From positions 43,548 through 107,547 of the forward strand of contig JALIZF010000954.1 of the NCBI GenBank assembly GCA_029948255.1: a DNA stretch of 64,000 bases, given 5' to 3'. The translations under genes were made by a program, and so were the position numbers. Shown here piece by piece: positions 35,930-46,135 of this stretch (the stretch's first letter is position 1; every line of letters starts with the position of its first letter). The DNA is from Telmatactis stephensoni. Taxonomy: Eukaryota; Cnidaria; Anthozoa; Actiniaria; Isophelliidae. Below the pieces are notes generated by a model. The model saw only the letters and a program-made list of their open reading frames with translations, was not told where the DNA came from and searched no databases.

Positions 35930-36937
35930 ATTAAATAAGTAGACAAAGGTCCCATTCACACTAATGTGCTTTCAATAATATAACATATATCCGGCATGTG
36001 TTTTGACATTGTTTCTGAACTTCAGTAAACTCCCGAAAACACATGTATGTCATCGTGAAGGCAAACATATTTGAAAACGCATTTGTGTAAACAAGGCCTA
36101 AAGTTCGGCGCGCTCTAGATGTACGGCCATGTGCGATGGTCAATTCTCTTTGTGTACACAAATAGAAAACATTTTGTCCTAAAACACGATACCCCTTGAA
36201 AACAAAATGCATGTGCGATTCTGGGGCTTGCAACATGTTGCGAAAAGCTCCCTAGATAGGTTTTGTGAAATATGCTAATAATCTTCGTAATTCACAATGC
36301 ATTGTATTATTTACATTCAAAATAAACGATTAATCGCAAAATAACTTACCCAAATATCTCTGCTAGACGTGAATTGGCGAATACATTTTAAATGGTTGAA
36401 ATGCTCTACTAGCTGAAGCAGCCCTGATGAGATGAATTAAATTCGCCAGTTTTTGCCTGTTAGACAAAATGGCTGGCTGTGTATTTTTAGCGTACCCGGT
36501 GCGCAATGCATTGTGGTTGACAAGGCAAAAAGGCAAGGTTCTGAAACTGAGATATATACTTCTTAGAGATGCAAATCCAGGGGATATCTCTATAGGTGCA
36601 CTGGACACATCAACTTCTCGTTTACTCTTTATGCTCACCTCATTGTATATTATAGAGTATATAGACTTTTTTCATTTTGGACACACCTTGGACACTGACA
36701 AATTTCTGGATCCGCCCCTTCCCCTGGTACATCATTCTACGTAACCATTGTAAGTTGTTAGCATCATTTGTAATGAGATTGCAGCATAGCGTGTTAAAAA
36801 ATCTGAATATATTTTTTTTACTAGATAAATGTTAGAAGTAGAATAGTCTAAATAAACCAAGATCATTGTGTTACCTGTACAATGTATATAAGTGCACACG
36901 CATCGAAATATAATAAAAGTATATATTATAAATTTAT
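35930..36937. other. Spacer before the DIRS-type element
   Basis: No exon recognised. A repeat tail with CTGGATCCGCCCCTTCCC occurs near 36707-36724, resembling one end of a CAGTGGCGGATCC-type MITE. The last 100 bp are very AT-rich. Confidence 0.45.
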
Positions 36938-37158
36938 AAAAAGAGATATTATAGTTTTATATATTTTTGTCGTAAATAGGTACATTGCAGTTTATTTTTG
37001 AATTGGTGAAAATGATTGTACGCAGCCTAGCTCCTGCCCCAATCTTCCTCGACCCGCTAGGAACGCCTGGCCACGCAGTCTTATTCCAACATCCATCAAG
37101 AAGCCAATAGCTTTTAATACCAAAGTTATGAAATATCAATGAAATATTTACAATTTTT
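36938..37158 (+). repeat. Left 221-bp direct repeat of the DIRS-type element
   Basis: Identical to 42327-42547 over 221 bp by direct reading. It starts AAAAGAGATATTATAG and ends TATTTACAATTTTT. It lacks the TG...CA ends of ordinary LTRs. The coding sequence of the SGNH fragment begins immediately after it. Confidence 0.9.
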
Positions 37159-37596
37159 TACAATATCAAAAAGATCCGGCAGTACGATCTCAGCGAGATA
37201 GTCCGGCTGCGACCTGACGTCGTTTACTTAGAGATCGGAACTAACGACCTCCCTCAACGTGGTATGTCCCCTTTGACGGTGGGTTCAGCCATTGAGGAAT
37301 TAGTACTTTTGCTTCATAACGATTGCGGGGTTAGCATTGTCTGTGTGGGGCAAACAGTTCGTAGACACCCTGTTGTAAATTTTGATGCAAAGGTAAAGTT
37401 ACTTGCTCAATACCTTAAGACTGTGTTGGAGCCACTCCCCTTCGCTGTGTATTGGACCCACAGGGGTTTTTGGCGTCCTTCACCTAACACTTTCCTATCC
37501 TACGATGGCCTTCACCTTAATAGGGAGGGGCAGCATAAATTGTATAAAAGCATCAGGGGAGCAATAATACATTGTTTAAATCGTCTAAAGTCTTGA
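37159..37596 (+). pseudogene. SGNH-hydrolase-like ORF, N-terminally truncated
   Basis: The frame is open right from the edge of the terminal repeat. VYLEIGTNDLPQRG carries the block-III G-x-N-D signature of SGNH esterases, VSIVCVGQTVRR follows, and YDGLHLNREGQHKLY contains the block-V D-x-x-H catalytic pair. Block I with the nucleophilic Ser (GDS) is missing, so the protein lacks its N-terminal part and cannot be a complete hydrolase. Such ORFs are known in some DIRS-like and Ngaro elements; their role there is not established. The stop is at 37594-37596. Confidence 0.7.
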
Positions 37597-37675
37597 TTTT
37601 GGCATCGTGCACATGTAATTAAAGTCGCGTCCAGCCGGGTGCCCGAGTTTACACATTAAATGACCGTCAAGTTAT

Positions 37676-37907
37676 CGGCATGTAAAAATGGCATGTCATA
37701 CTATGTGGAAAGCATGTAAAAATGGCATGCGGCATTATACCAACGCATGTAAAAATGGTATGCGGCATTATACTGGAAGCATGTAAAAATAGCATGCGGC
37801 AATATACTTAAAGCATGCTGCTGTCATCTTGTGCAAGTAAAAATGGCTTGGCTGAGGAATGTAAAAATCGCCATGCAAATTTGTTAAAGTATGTAAAAAT
37901 AGCATAC
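37676..37907 (+). repeat. Degenerate array of GCATGTAAAAATGGCATGC
   Basis: At least six to eight copies of GCATGTAAAAATGGCATGC or close variants, spaced roughly 25-45 bp, several followed by GGCATTATAC. Each unit has an internal GCATG...CATGC symmetry. Lies between the SGNH and gag-like ORFs of the element, where transcription or recombination signals might be. Confidence 0.75.
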
Positions 37908-38146
37908 TATCTCGGTTTTAGTTTGCCAATGAGTGTTCAACCCATGTCCGGCACTCAATTTGAGGCGCCAAATCACTCGGCACTAAACGCGGGTTGTCTT
38001 TATAGTTGATAAACTCCAGACATCCGCGCTCTTAATTGATCTATCACACTACACAGTAGGTTGTCTGACTTTGATCCCTTGGTGCTTTTGACAATGTTAA
38101 TAGCTTAATATTTAATATAGTTTTGTTAGCGTAGTACAATTTTAGC

Positions 38147-39202
38147 ATGCCTCCACGAAGGAAGAGTCGCCGTCTTGATAACTCGACGCCGCCGGTAGAT
38201 TACATTCGTGTGCCAGATCCAGTGGAAGTCTCTCCAACAACAAGCACGTGCCAGATCCAGTGGAAGTCTCTCCACAACAAGCGATAGACCAAGCGTCGCA
38301 AGCTACTATTCTTAGCGAGCCTGCCGAGCCTAACCCAGCAATGGTTGCTACCATAGCGGCTGCAGTGCGGTTGGCAATACAGCCTACGACGACGGACTCG
38401 GCGAGTTTACCACCAACAAACAACCAGACACAATCGGTTGTCCATGATGAAGTGCAGAATATAATTAGCGCCGGTAATATCACTACTGGTAGTGGTGAGT
38501 TGCCTAGTCAACCTTTATTTCATAGTATATCAGTACCTTTGGGCAGCAGAGTTAGTTCGTCGGTAAAGTCCAAAATCTGGGCCCGAGAGTACATCGATTT
38601 TGGGTCTCTTCTGGATCCTTCACCCAACCCTGATAAATATTCTTTGTCTTTCACTGCTCCTGCCAACGGAACGGCAACGAAGAATCCACAGTTCACGTTT
38701 GAACCGGTAAAGACACCAAAAAAGGTGTCTTCTATCCACGACTGGATATCTGCGTTTCATACTTTTGTATCCATTTATGTGGTGAGGTATCCAAATGAGA
38801 CGCCAGGATTGATGAAATTCTGTGAAACTATTCGGGACATTGCAGCCCGTGGAGGGGACTGGTCGTATTACGACGAACAGTTTCGCTATTTAAGGCAGAG
38901 TAGCCCCGGACAATATCCTTGGGATAGTAGTTCATTGGGAACTGTGGCATAGAGCTATCACTTTTCGTCCCCAACAGGGTTCTTTTCAGTCCGACAAACT
39001 CGGTTCGAAGTTCAAGGGACGTTCACAATTCCCTAAGGGTTCTTGCTGGGCATATAATGCAGGTCGACAATGCGGGCCGGGATGTCGATACGAACACAAA
39101 TGTTCAAAATGTGGGGGAAAGCACATGGGTAACCAATGCAATGTCAGCAGTGTGCAAGGATCCTGGCGGAGAGCGAACGGGCCCAACTACAACAAGTGCT
39201 AA
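38147..39202 (+). pseudogene. gag-like protein of the DIRS-type element, frameshifted
   Basis: It starts at ATG 38147 (MPPRRKSRRLDNSTPP). A 38-bp tandem duplication (from 38210 and again from 38248, with small differences) throws the frame so that the first reading stops near 38287. The second frame carries SSIHDWISAFHTFVSIYVV then GLMKFCETIRDIAARGGDW and RYLRQSSPGQYPWD. One extra base near 38931 shifts it again to HWELWHRAITFRPQQG and a Cys/His finger, CGPGCRYEHKCSKCGGKH. It stops at 39200-39202, overlapping the RT frame. The family is typical of cnidarian DIRS-like elements; the finger probably binds nucleic acid. Confidence 0.72.
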
Positions 39203-40791
39203 ACAGCCCACCGGTTACGCCCGTAAAGGTTTCCAATCTTAACTGTTTATTGTCCAACTACGAACCGAACTTAAAAAATTTTTTGATCGATGGGTTTTCC
39301 TTTGGATTTCGTATCGGGTTTGTCGGATCTATTACTCCCCGTGTATCACGAAATTTGCGAAGCGCGGAGGAACAACCCACAGTTTTAGCTTCAAAAATCG
39401 AAAAAGAACTATCAGCGGGACGTGTTGTGGGCCCATTTTCATGTCCTCCCCTACAAAACTTTGTCTCTTCACCTCTTGGCGTTGTACCTAAGAAAACCCC
39501 AGGGGAATTTAGAGTAATACACCATTTATCATACCCTGCAGGTTGCTCGGTGAATGATTTTATTCCGTCTGAAGTTTCGACTGTTCACTACGCATCTATA
39601 CGTGACGCTATATCTCTCGCTAAGAACATGGGTCACGGGTGTTTTATGGCAAAAACGGATATTAAATCAGCTTTCCGGATAATTCCTATCCACCCTCAGG
39701 ATTATCATCTCCTGGGTTTTTCGTTAAATAATTCGTATTATTTTGACAGAACTTTACCAATGGGTTGTTCCTCCTCGTGCGCTATATTTGAGGCGTTTAG
39801 TACGTCTTTAGAGTGGCTAGCTAGGCACGTTCTAGGGGCTTCGGGTGTACTCCATATTTTAGACGATTTTCTTTTTATAGCGGAAATCAGAGCGTAAATG
39901 CCTGTCAGATTTGAATAACTTTCTGAGGCTGTGTAATAACCTTGGTGTACCCATCGCGCATGAAAAACGGAAGGTCCTTTGAATACATTACAATTTGCGG
40001 GTAGTACTTTAGACACGCTGGAGATGGAGGCACGTTTACCGGAGGAAAAGCTGGAGAAATGCCACGCTTTGTTATCAGACTTTCGCAATCGCCGAAGGTA
40101 ACTCTTAGGGAGTTACAATCACTAATAGGTTTATTAAATTTTACTTGTTCTGTGGTTTTTGCCCGGCGTGCATTCCTTCGGCGTCTCATTGATTTGACAA
40201 AGGGCGTGCGTTTACCGTATCATCGCATACGAATAACCAAAGCCTGCCGCGAGGATATGCTAGTTTGGAAAAACTTCCTAGAGCACTTTAACGGGCGAAC
40301 ATTCTTCCTAGAGGATCGTTGGTCCGTCTCCCTCCTCTAACACTATATACCGATGCGGCAGGCTCGAAAGGTTACGGGCGCGATATTTGGTAGACATTGG
40401 TTTTTTGGAGCATGGCCTGACAACTGGAAGTCTCTTAACATTGCTTTTCTCGAGCTTTTCCCGATTGTTATCTCACTTCACGTGTGGGCTCGCCAGAATG
40501 AGTAATCAATGCATTTCCTTTTTCACTGATAACGCGGCATTAGTTGACATTATCAATAAGCAGACTTCTAAACATACTCAAATAATGTTACTGGTACGTG
40601 ACCTCGTGTTAACCTCATTACGTCACAATATCCTGTTCAAAGCGTTTCACGTGCCCGGAATTAAGAATGTCCGAGCAGACTTAATTTCTCGATTTCAGAT
40701 TTTAGAATTCAGGGAGAACTTTCCAGAGGCGGACGCCGAGCCAACGGCAGTGCCAGAGACCCCTTCTTCGTCGAAGTGGTCTCTCTGCTAG
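39136..40791 (+). pseudogene. Reverse transcriptase-RNase H of the DIRS-type element, frameshifted
   Basis: RT fingers and palm read GVVPKKTPGEFRVIHHLSYP, MAKTDIKSAFRIIPIHP and TLPMGCSSSCAIF; the catalytic box is HILDDFLFIAE, in which LDD replaces YxDD as usual in DIRS. Single-base frame changes occur near 39890, 39985 and 40093, each followed by recognisable continuation such as LSDLNNFLRLCNNLG and TLRELQSLIGLLNF. RNase H follows after another change near 40340: YTDAAGSKGYG, NIAFLELFPIVI, FFTDNAALVDIIN and IKNVRADLISRFQ retain the acidic residues. Non-functional as it stands. Confidence 0.8.
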
Positions 40792-41701
40792 GTGAATTGC
40801 TACGTTCATCTCTTTCACAAGCGTCTCGAAAGATGTATTCTCACGCGTGGACAGTTTTTACTGAATTTTACCAGTCATTTTATAACGACCGCTTAGAATT
40901 GCCATTGTCGAGCTCTTCTGTCCGCCCTGTTTATTTCATATTTGACTGCTAAAGGTTTGGCGCCGGCGACTATTACCTCGTATCTCTCTGCGATAGCTTA
41001 TGTTCATAAACTTCAGGGCTATCCCGACCCAACTAAATCATTTCTTATTAATAAGTTGATTGTAGCTATAGGACGACGAAGTCAGGCTGATGTTCGAATG
41101 CCCATTTCTCGTCCTCTATTATATCAATTGGTACGGGCTCTAGCCAATACTACGGCATCTGACTATCAACGCTCACTATATACCGCAATGTTTATGGTAG
41201 CCTTTTACGGTTTTTTTCGCTTAGGCGAACTAGCTTGTAAAAGTAGAAAGCGAGATTCTGCTATAGTGCAATTCAACCAGGTTACCTTTCTTAAACAACA
41301 TGAGAGTGTTACCGCGGTCAAGATAATTATCACGAGATTTAAGCAATAATACATCTAATCGTCCCTTTACAATAATGATCGAGAGGGAACCGGCAGAGCC
41401 GTTTTGCCCTGTTATGTTGTTATTAAATTACATCAGTTTGAGGGGTTACAATGAAGGTCCGTTGTTTTCATTTCCCAATGGTGAGGCCGTTTCAATTAAC
41501 AATTTTAATACTGAATTGCGACGAGCCCTCAATTTCTGCAGCCTTGATTGTTCCCGATATAAAAGCCATAGCTTTCGTATCGGGGCCGCATGCCATGCGG
41601 CGGAAAAAGGTTTCTCAGACGCGCAGATACGTGCATTGGGTCGTTGGAGTTCTGACGCGTTTAAGGTTTATATTCGCCCACCTTCACTTAAATCCAATTA
41701 G
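40791..41701 (+). pseudogene. Tyrosine recombinase of the DIRS-type element, frameshifted
   Basis: A core-binding domain (ASRKMYSHAWTVFTEFY, then LAPATITSYLSAIAYVHKLQ after a shift near 40930) precedes the catalytic domain. The first catalytic Arg lies in FYGFFRLGELAC. A further shift near 41347 leads to YKSHSFRIGAACHAA with the H-x-x-R pair, LGRWSSDAF, and the final Tyr in FKVYIR. All R-H-R-Y positions are still visible, so the catalytic core was lost only through the two shifts. This enzyme would circularise and integrate the element's DNA copy. Confidence 0.8.
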
Positions 41702-41737
41702 TTTACGTCTAATCACTACGCATAAATCTCCAATGCA

Positions 41738-41898
41738 TGGGTCAGTCAGGGGCTGCCATGGAAAGGAGGTTTTGCTCTGGTGTTTTTAAAAGCTGAAATA
41801 CCTCATCGGTCAGGTCAGTCAGGAGCTGCTGATCAATGAGTGTAACTATTTTATAATTTTTTATTATTTTAACCAGCGACAGGGTCAGTCAGGAGCTG
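41738..41898 (+). repeat. Three spaced copies of GGTCAGTCAGGAGCTGC
   Basis: Copies near 41739, 41814 and 41883, differing at one position (GGGGCTGC in the first). Located just after the recombinase ORF in the 3' untranslated part of the element. They may be part of the element's terminal signals. Confidence 0.7.
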
Positions 41899-42326
41899 CC
41901 TGTCATACGTAATTTTCTAATTCCTATATATCTTGTTGGCATGAAAGGAATAAAGTCTTATAATATGTAGTTAAGTCCTAACTAGGTATATCCGCTTTAT
42001 ATTCCCAAGGTTTCTCATTCCGGGTCTTGGTGGGGTTGCCACAATTTTTGTGGCTCGTGGCGAAATTTAGCTTCCCCACCTTTTCCGAAGAGACATTTAT
42101 TTCGTTAGTTCGTGTCACGCCATGCTCTTTATTATATGTTGTTAAGCGTGGCATGACTTTTTATGTATACCAATAAATACGTCACATAAGTGGCCAAGTT
42201 TATCCAAACAAGATAGTGTGTGTCTCTTCGTAAAACTAGTGCGACCCAGCAATGAGTTCCCTCGGAACATATATACTATTTCCACGTAGCTGGAAGCCTG
42301 GGATATCGCGAGGCAAAAAGAGAAAA

Positions 42327-42547
42327 AAAAAGAGATATTATAGTTTTATATATTTTTGTCGTAAATAGGTACATTGCAGTTTATTTTTGAATTGGTGAAA
42401 ATGATTGTACGCAGCCTAGCTCCTGCCCCAATCTTCCTCGACCCGCTAGGAACGCCTGGCCACGCAGTCTTATTCCAACATCCATCAAGAAGCCAATAGC
42501 TTTTAATACCAAAGTTATGAAATATCAATGAAATATTTACAATTTTT
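42327..42547 (+). repeat. Right 221-bp direct repeat of the DIRS-type element
   Basis: The same sequence as 36938-37158 at an offset of 5389 bp, with no difference seen. After it the sequence (CGGAATGCAATGGAAC) is unrelated to what follows the left copy. Confidence 0.9.
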
Positions 42548-43117
42548 CGGAATGCAATGGAACAGAAGCTATATACAGCAGGTTCTCAGAGTCTGCTGCG
42601 CAAAAACAATCGAAACTGAGAGCAGGACTTACATGCCGCATGTCATGGCATTATGGTCATTTTGGCTATTAAAATAGTCATTATCTGAAAACTGGACAAT
42701 CAGGCTACTAGAACTAGAAGCCACATATCTCGTCCAAAAGATGTGCTCAATGTTGTAAAGAGAACAGCAGAAAAAGAAAAAAGCGAAGAAAAAAGGTAAG
42801 GAAATAAAACTCAGGGTAAACGTTCACTGAATCTCACTCTCAGGCTAACAACATATCCTTCATATCCTTGATATGCTTCAACAATGCGCCAAACGCGTTT
42901 TTCAGCATTATTATATTTCCATAAATACCTGCTCAAAAATTAACAAAGAACAGTTAATTGTTGGTTTTAAACATTACAACCTGATCAAAACGTGGTTGTG
43001 AATATTTATGCTGCTTCTAGATCCTTTTTCATTTTAAGAATTATTGTGGTATTATTCAAAGTATACTTCTGTATATTTACTTGCTCCATGAAGTTGCACA
43101 GTTTCATGATATTGCAG
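42548..43117. other. Spacer, nothing recognised
   Basis: No exon is supported before the acceptor at 43116-43117, and no clear inverted repeat was found. Confidence 0.4.
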
Positions 43118-43281
43118 GAAAGAAAACCAAGCATTCAGCGACAGTTGCAAGCAAGATGGAAGTGCTGCTAGACAATCTACCACATTTCCTCGAAAAGGCA
43201 AACAAGGCTGCCGAGTACCATGCAGACACAATCGAAAGATGGAAAAAGAAAAATGGATTGGTATCCGATGAAAGTGAATAA
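43118..43281 (+). CDS. Possible terminal exon of an unrecognised gene
   Basis: Following a good acceptor (gatattgcag/), the frame reads GKKTKHSATVASKMEVLLDN then LPHFLEKANKAAEYHADTIE and ends SDESE at TAA 43279-43281, directly beside two AATAAAG words that could serve polyadenylation. The segment looks helical. No preceding exon was identified, so the gene is unknown. Low confidence. Confidence 0.3.
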
Positions 43282-43754
43282 AGATGAATAAAGATCTTTA
43301 AACTGACTAAATCAATGCCTGATTTTTCATTTAGTTGTAATTTGCTAGAGAACAAACAACATATTCGTGAAATTTTGTGCTGAAAAAAAAACTTTCAGAA
43401 TTTCTATACTCATTGTTCTGCGCATTCCCGCTTACAGAATTGACACAGTCTTATGTACACCTATTTCAAAAACACGTCGTTGTTCAAAGCAGCAAGCGTC
43501 AAGTCAATACCAAAATAAATACTGTTTTTATGCTGCCAATGTATTCAGATCAGACTTATTTCTACCTAATTACACATTTTTGAAATAGGTGCATATAATA
43601 TGTATAAATGGCGAGTTCATCAGAACGACGAACGCGATGAAACTACGAAGTTCTATTTGCCTTTGAGGAGGCAAAAAATAATAATTGGGTTTTACAGGAT
43701 TTGGAAAAATTGTACAAATTCCAATAGTTCAAACCCGCGAATTCATCATTTTAC

Positions 43755-44013
43755 AGTTGCATCTTGGCCAACCACAGTCTCGGCTGCATGTAATATATAT
43801 TTTGTTCAGTTTGGCAACAGCTCGTGAAAAGGCAAGAAATGCACACAAATGAATCGGGGAGGTGTAAATGAACAAAAACAAACCTGTCAAAATCGAAAGT
43901 ATTTGCTTTGTTCATTTACTTCTTCCTGTACATTCATTGCCCTTTCACGGGTTGTTACCGAACTCCAAAAAATATTACGCACAGTCGAGGCTGTGGTTGA
44001 CCAATATGTAACT
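43755..44013. mobile_element. Fold-back MITE, ~259 bp
   Basis: The left arm AGTTGCATCTTGGCCAACCA is mirrored at the right by TGGTTGACCAATATGTAACT. The pairing extends about 80 bp inward, including GGCAACAGCTCGTGAAAAGG and its imperfect complement. No coding content. Confidence 0.75.
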
Positions 44014-45440
44014 GTATAATGGTCTATTGAAGTCCAATAATAGTTTTAACTATGGTGGTATCTATTGTTCCTTTCACTTAACTTTAAACAAAAAATTCCA
44101 AATCGTCCGAAATTCCGCTAAATCGGAAAACCATAATTTAAAATATTACAACTTCAATAGGCAAACAGGCAAAAGGATTTTTCATCTCATCAATAAATAT
44201 CTCAGGAGCAGTTGTCTGCTCTGTTTTGGCTCAAATTGTACTAACAAAACTTTTGATGACAGCTTGCCAATCCAAGGTATTGCATTTACTTGGGTTACCT
44301 GCAAAGAAGCTCCTTTGCTGGTAGCCCGAGTGAATACAACATTTTGTGTCTATAGTTCAATGTGTTCTGGGGCTGCCTGGTGCTTGTGCATGAACAGTTG
44401 AGTCAGTCAAGAACATGTGGTTTTCAAAAGATATTATATGAAGAAATTCCAGGGAGCAGTTAAAACATTTCTATTACATAACACAAACGAATGAAACTGG
44501 CAACCTGTTTGTGTTGTAAATGAACACAAGTTGTTCAAATCAAAGCAAAAAAGCTTCTGGTTGCCACCGACAGGTCGCCTGTGTATAAACAGCAGTAACA
44601 GGTGCCTCTCCCATAGCCAGAGTGAATGCAATATTTAGGTAATGAAAGACCACACGTATCCCAAGCTAATTTTCTGCAGTCTTCAAACAATGGAGAAATG
44701 ATAAGACTTTCAGAAACTAAAGCACATCTAAAAAATTTCACAGACGTCCTTTTCCTCAGAGGTCTGCAACATCTAATGATGTGATTGGATGAAGTTCAGT
44801 TATGTTTTATGATGCACTGCATACTGCACAAGGCTCAATTCTACCTGGGCACGAGTAAACGTACCATTGTGCGTCTAGTTTTATCATACAATAAAGTTTT
44901 CCCATATAAGCGTGTAACAATTCCTAACGATATAGTTCCTAATAGTATTTAGTTATCAACTAAGATTTCATGCAGCATAAAATCATACAAAGAAACGCAA
45001 AGGCAGCTAATTATGTGACTATTGTTCTTTGCACTGTTCCACTCCAGTGCTATCCACTAGTAGTGCTATCCACTACAAAATAGTGCAATATTATTAGACA
45101 ATACATATTAAGTTTTATTTCACGGATATATGTCATGCATACTACATTTTGAATTACATGTAGTTTAATCTGGGAATGTACTAATAAGGACAATGATAAA
45201 TTGTTATACATTTAGAATGCTTGTAAACTGAAAGACCAAAAGAGGAAGTCAACCCATAAAAGAAGACAAAATCAGACCAGTCTGTGCTGCTACTGCTAGC
45301 CCACCTAAAAAAAGCAATAAGCACATACCCCAAGAGCATGTCGGTGGTTGAAATGTTAAGGCTGTGTAAAGTAATTTCAAAGAATATGTCCACAATCATC
45401 TCTGTTCGACTTGGAACATATGTAGTGGTGTAGTAAACCA
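44014..45440. other. Gene-free interval
   Basis: Only short chance frames. The sequence TAGACAATACATAT with TATTA nearby (near 45090) resembles one near 25515, suggesting a shared repeat. No exon recognised. Confidence 0.4.
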
Positions 45441-45960
45441 ATGGATGTCGAATTCATCATTGAAACAGAGGAACTTGGTTATGGAGATTTTAGATAAGCT
45501 TTTAAAGCAACTAGTTTATCTCCAGGATACATTGGCAAGACATGGGTAATTAAAAAGTATTTGCAACCAGCACTGAATGATATAGAGGAGACTAGCAAAC
45601 ACCAAAAGAACACACCAAGAAGGCAGTGCAAGGCCATCACCTTGCAATGAACTTTGCAAAACAACTAGAAGCGCATTTAAAGAAAGAACAGTTGACGTCA
45701 AAATATGGACAGACATTTGAATACAGAAATGTCCATATGGGCAAGACCAATATAGATGAATTCATAACTACTGAAGAGGTAATTGAGCGGAAATTTGTAA
45801 AATACATAAACAATACTGGTAACCTTTGTGGAGAGGAAAGTGAAATGAGGAAGAAAGCAGAAAGCCTAGCACACTATAGTTATGAAAAGTCAAAGGGCAG
45901 ACTTATGTTGCTGGACCTACAAGGTGCAGAGTACAGTCTGTGCGATCCAGAGATTGCGTT
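45441..45960 (+). pseudogene. Alpha-kinase domain fragment
   Basis: The frame opens at ATG 45441 (MDVEFIIETEELGYGDFR) and meets TAA at 45495. It continues as AFKATSLSPGYIGKTWVIKK with the ATP-site lysines, then changes frame near 45624 to HHLAMNFAKQLEAHLKKE. The alpha-kinase (MHCK/eEF2-kinase) hallmarks follow: FITTEEVIERKFVKYINNTG, AHYSYEKSKGRLMLLDLQGA and CDPEIAF. The conserved C-terminal zinc-binding part (H-x-CN...C) is not found downstream, so it is truncated as well as interrupted. A possible RING or zinc remnant (DHCKGCGITFCANC) lies about 700 bp further on at 46671-46712 in plus orientation. Confidence 0.75.
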
Positions 45961-46135
45961 CAATTACCCTTCAATTATTGTTCTACGGTCAGCCTTGCCG
46001 ATCGACTACTTTTCTGCCTTAGTTTTTTCTTCACAAGAATGTTATAGCAATTGCAAGTTTCATAGTTATTCATTAATATGTCTCCCATTTCCCACAGTGT
46101 GGTTTTTGGTTTTCGTGACCAGCTATGATGTTTAG

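Larger units (their letters stand above)
36938..42547 (+). mobile_element. Tyrosine-recombinase retrotransposon (DIRS order, Ngaro-like)
   Basis: The 5.6-kb unit carries, in order, an SGNH hydrolase fragment, a gag-like protein with a Cys/His finger, a reverse transcriptase-RNase H, and a tyrosine recombinase. RT plus tyrosine recombinase without an integrase defines the DIRS superfamily. An SGNH ORF and direct rather than inverted terminal repeats favour the Ngaro/PAT side. It is bounded by 221-bp repeats identical on my reading. No target-site duplication is visible (left flank ends AAATTTAT, right flank begins CGGAATGC), as expected for recombinase-mediated insertion. Every long ORF has at least one frameshift or is truncated, so it is not autonomous. 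Spacers contain short direct repeats at 37676-37907 and 41738-41898. Confidence 0.82.

Noticed and set aside
36957..37139. 60-codon minus-strand frame, repeated exactly at 42346-42528
   Set aside because: It lies wholly inside the 221-bp terminal repeats. Two identical frames result from the repeat, not from two genes.
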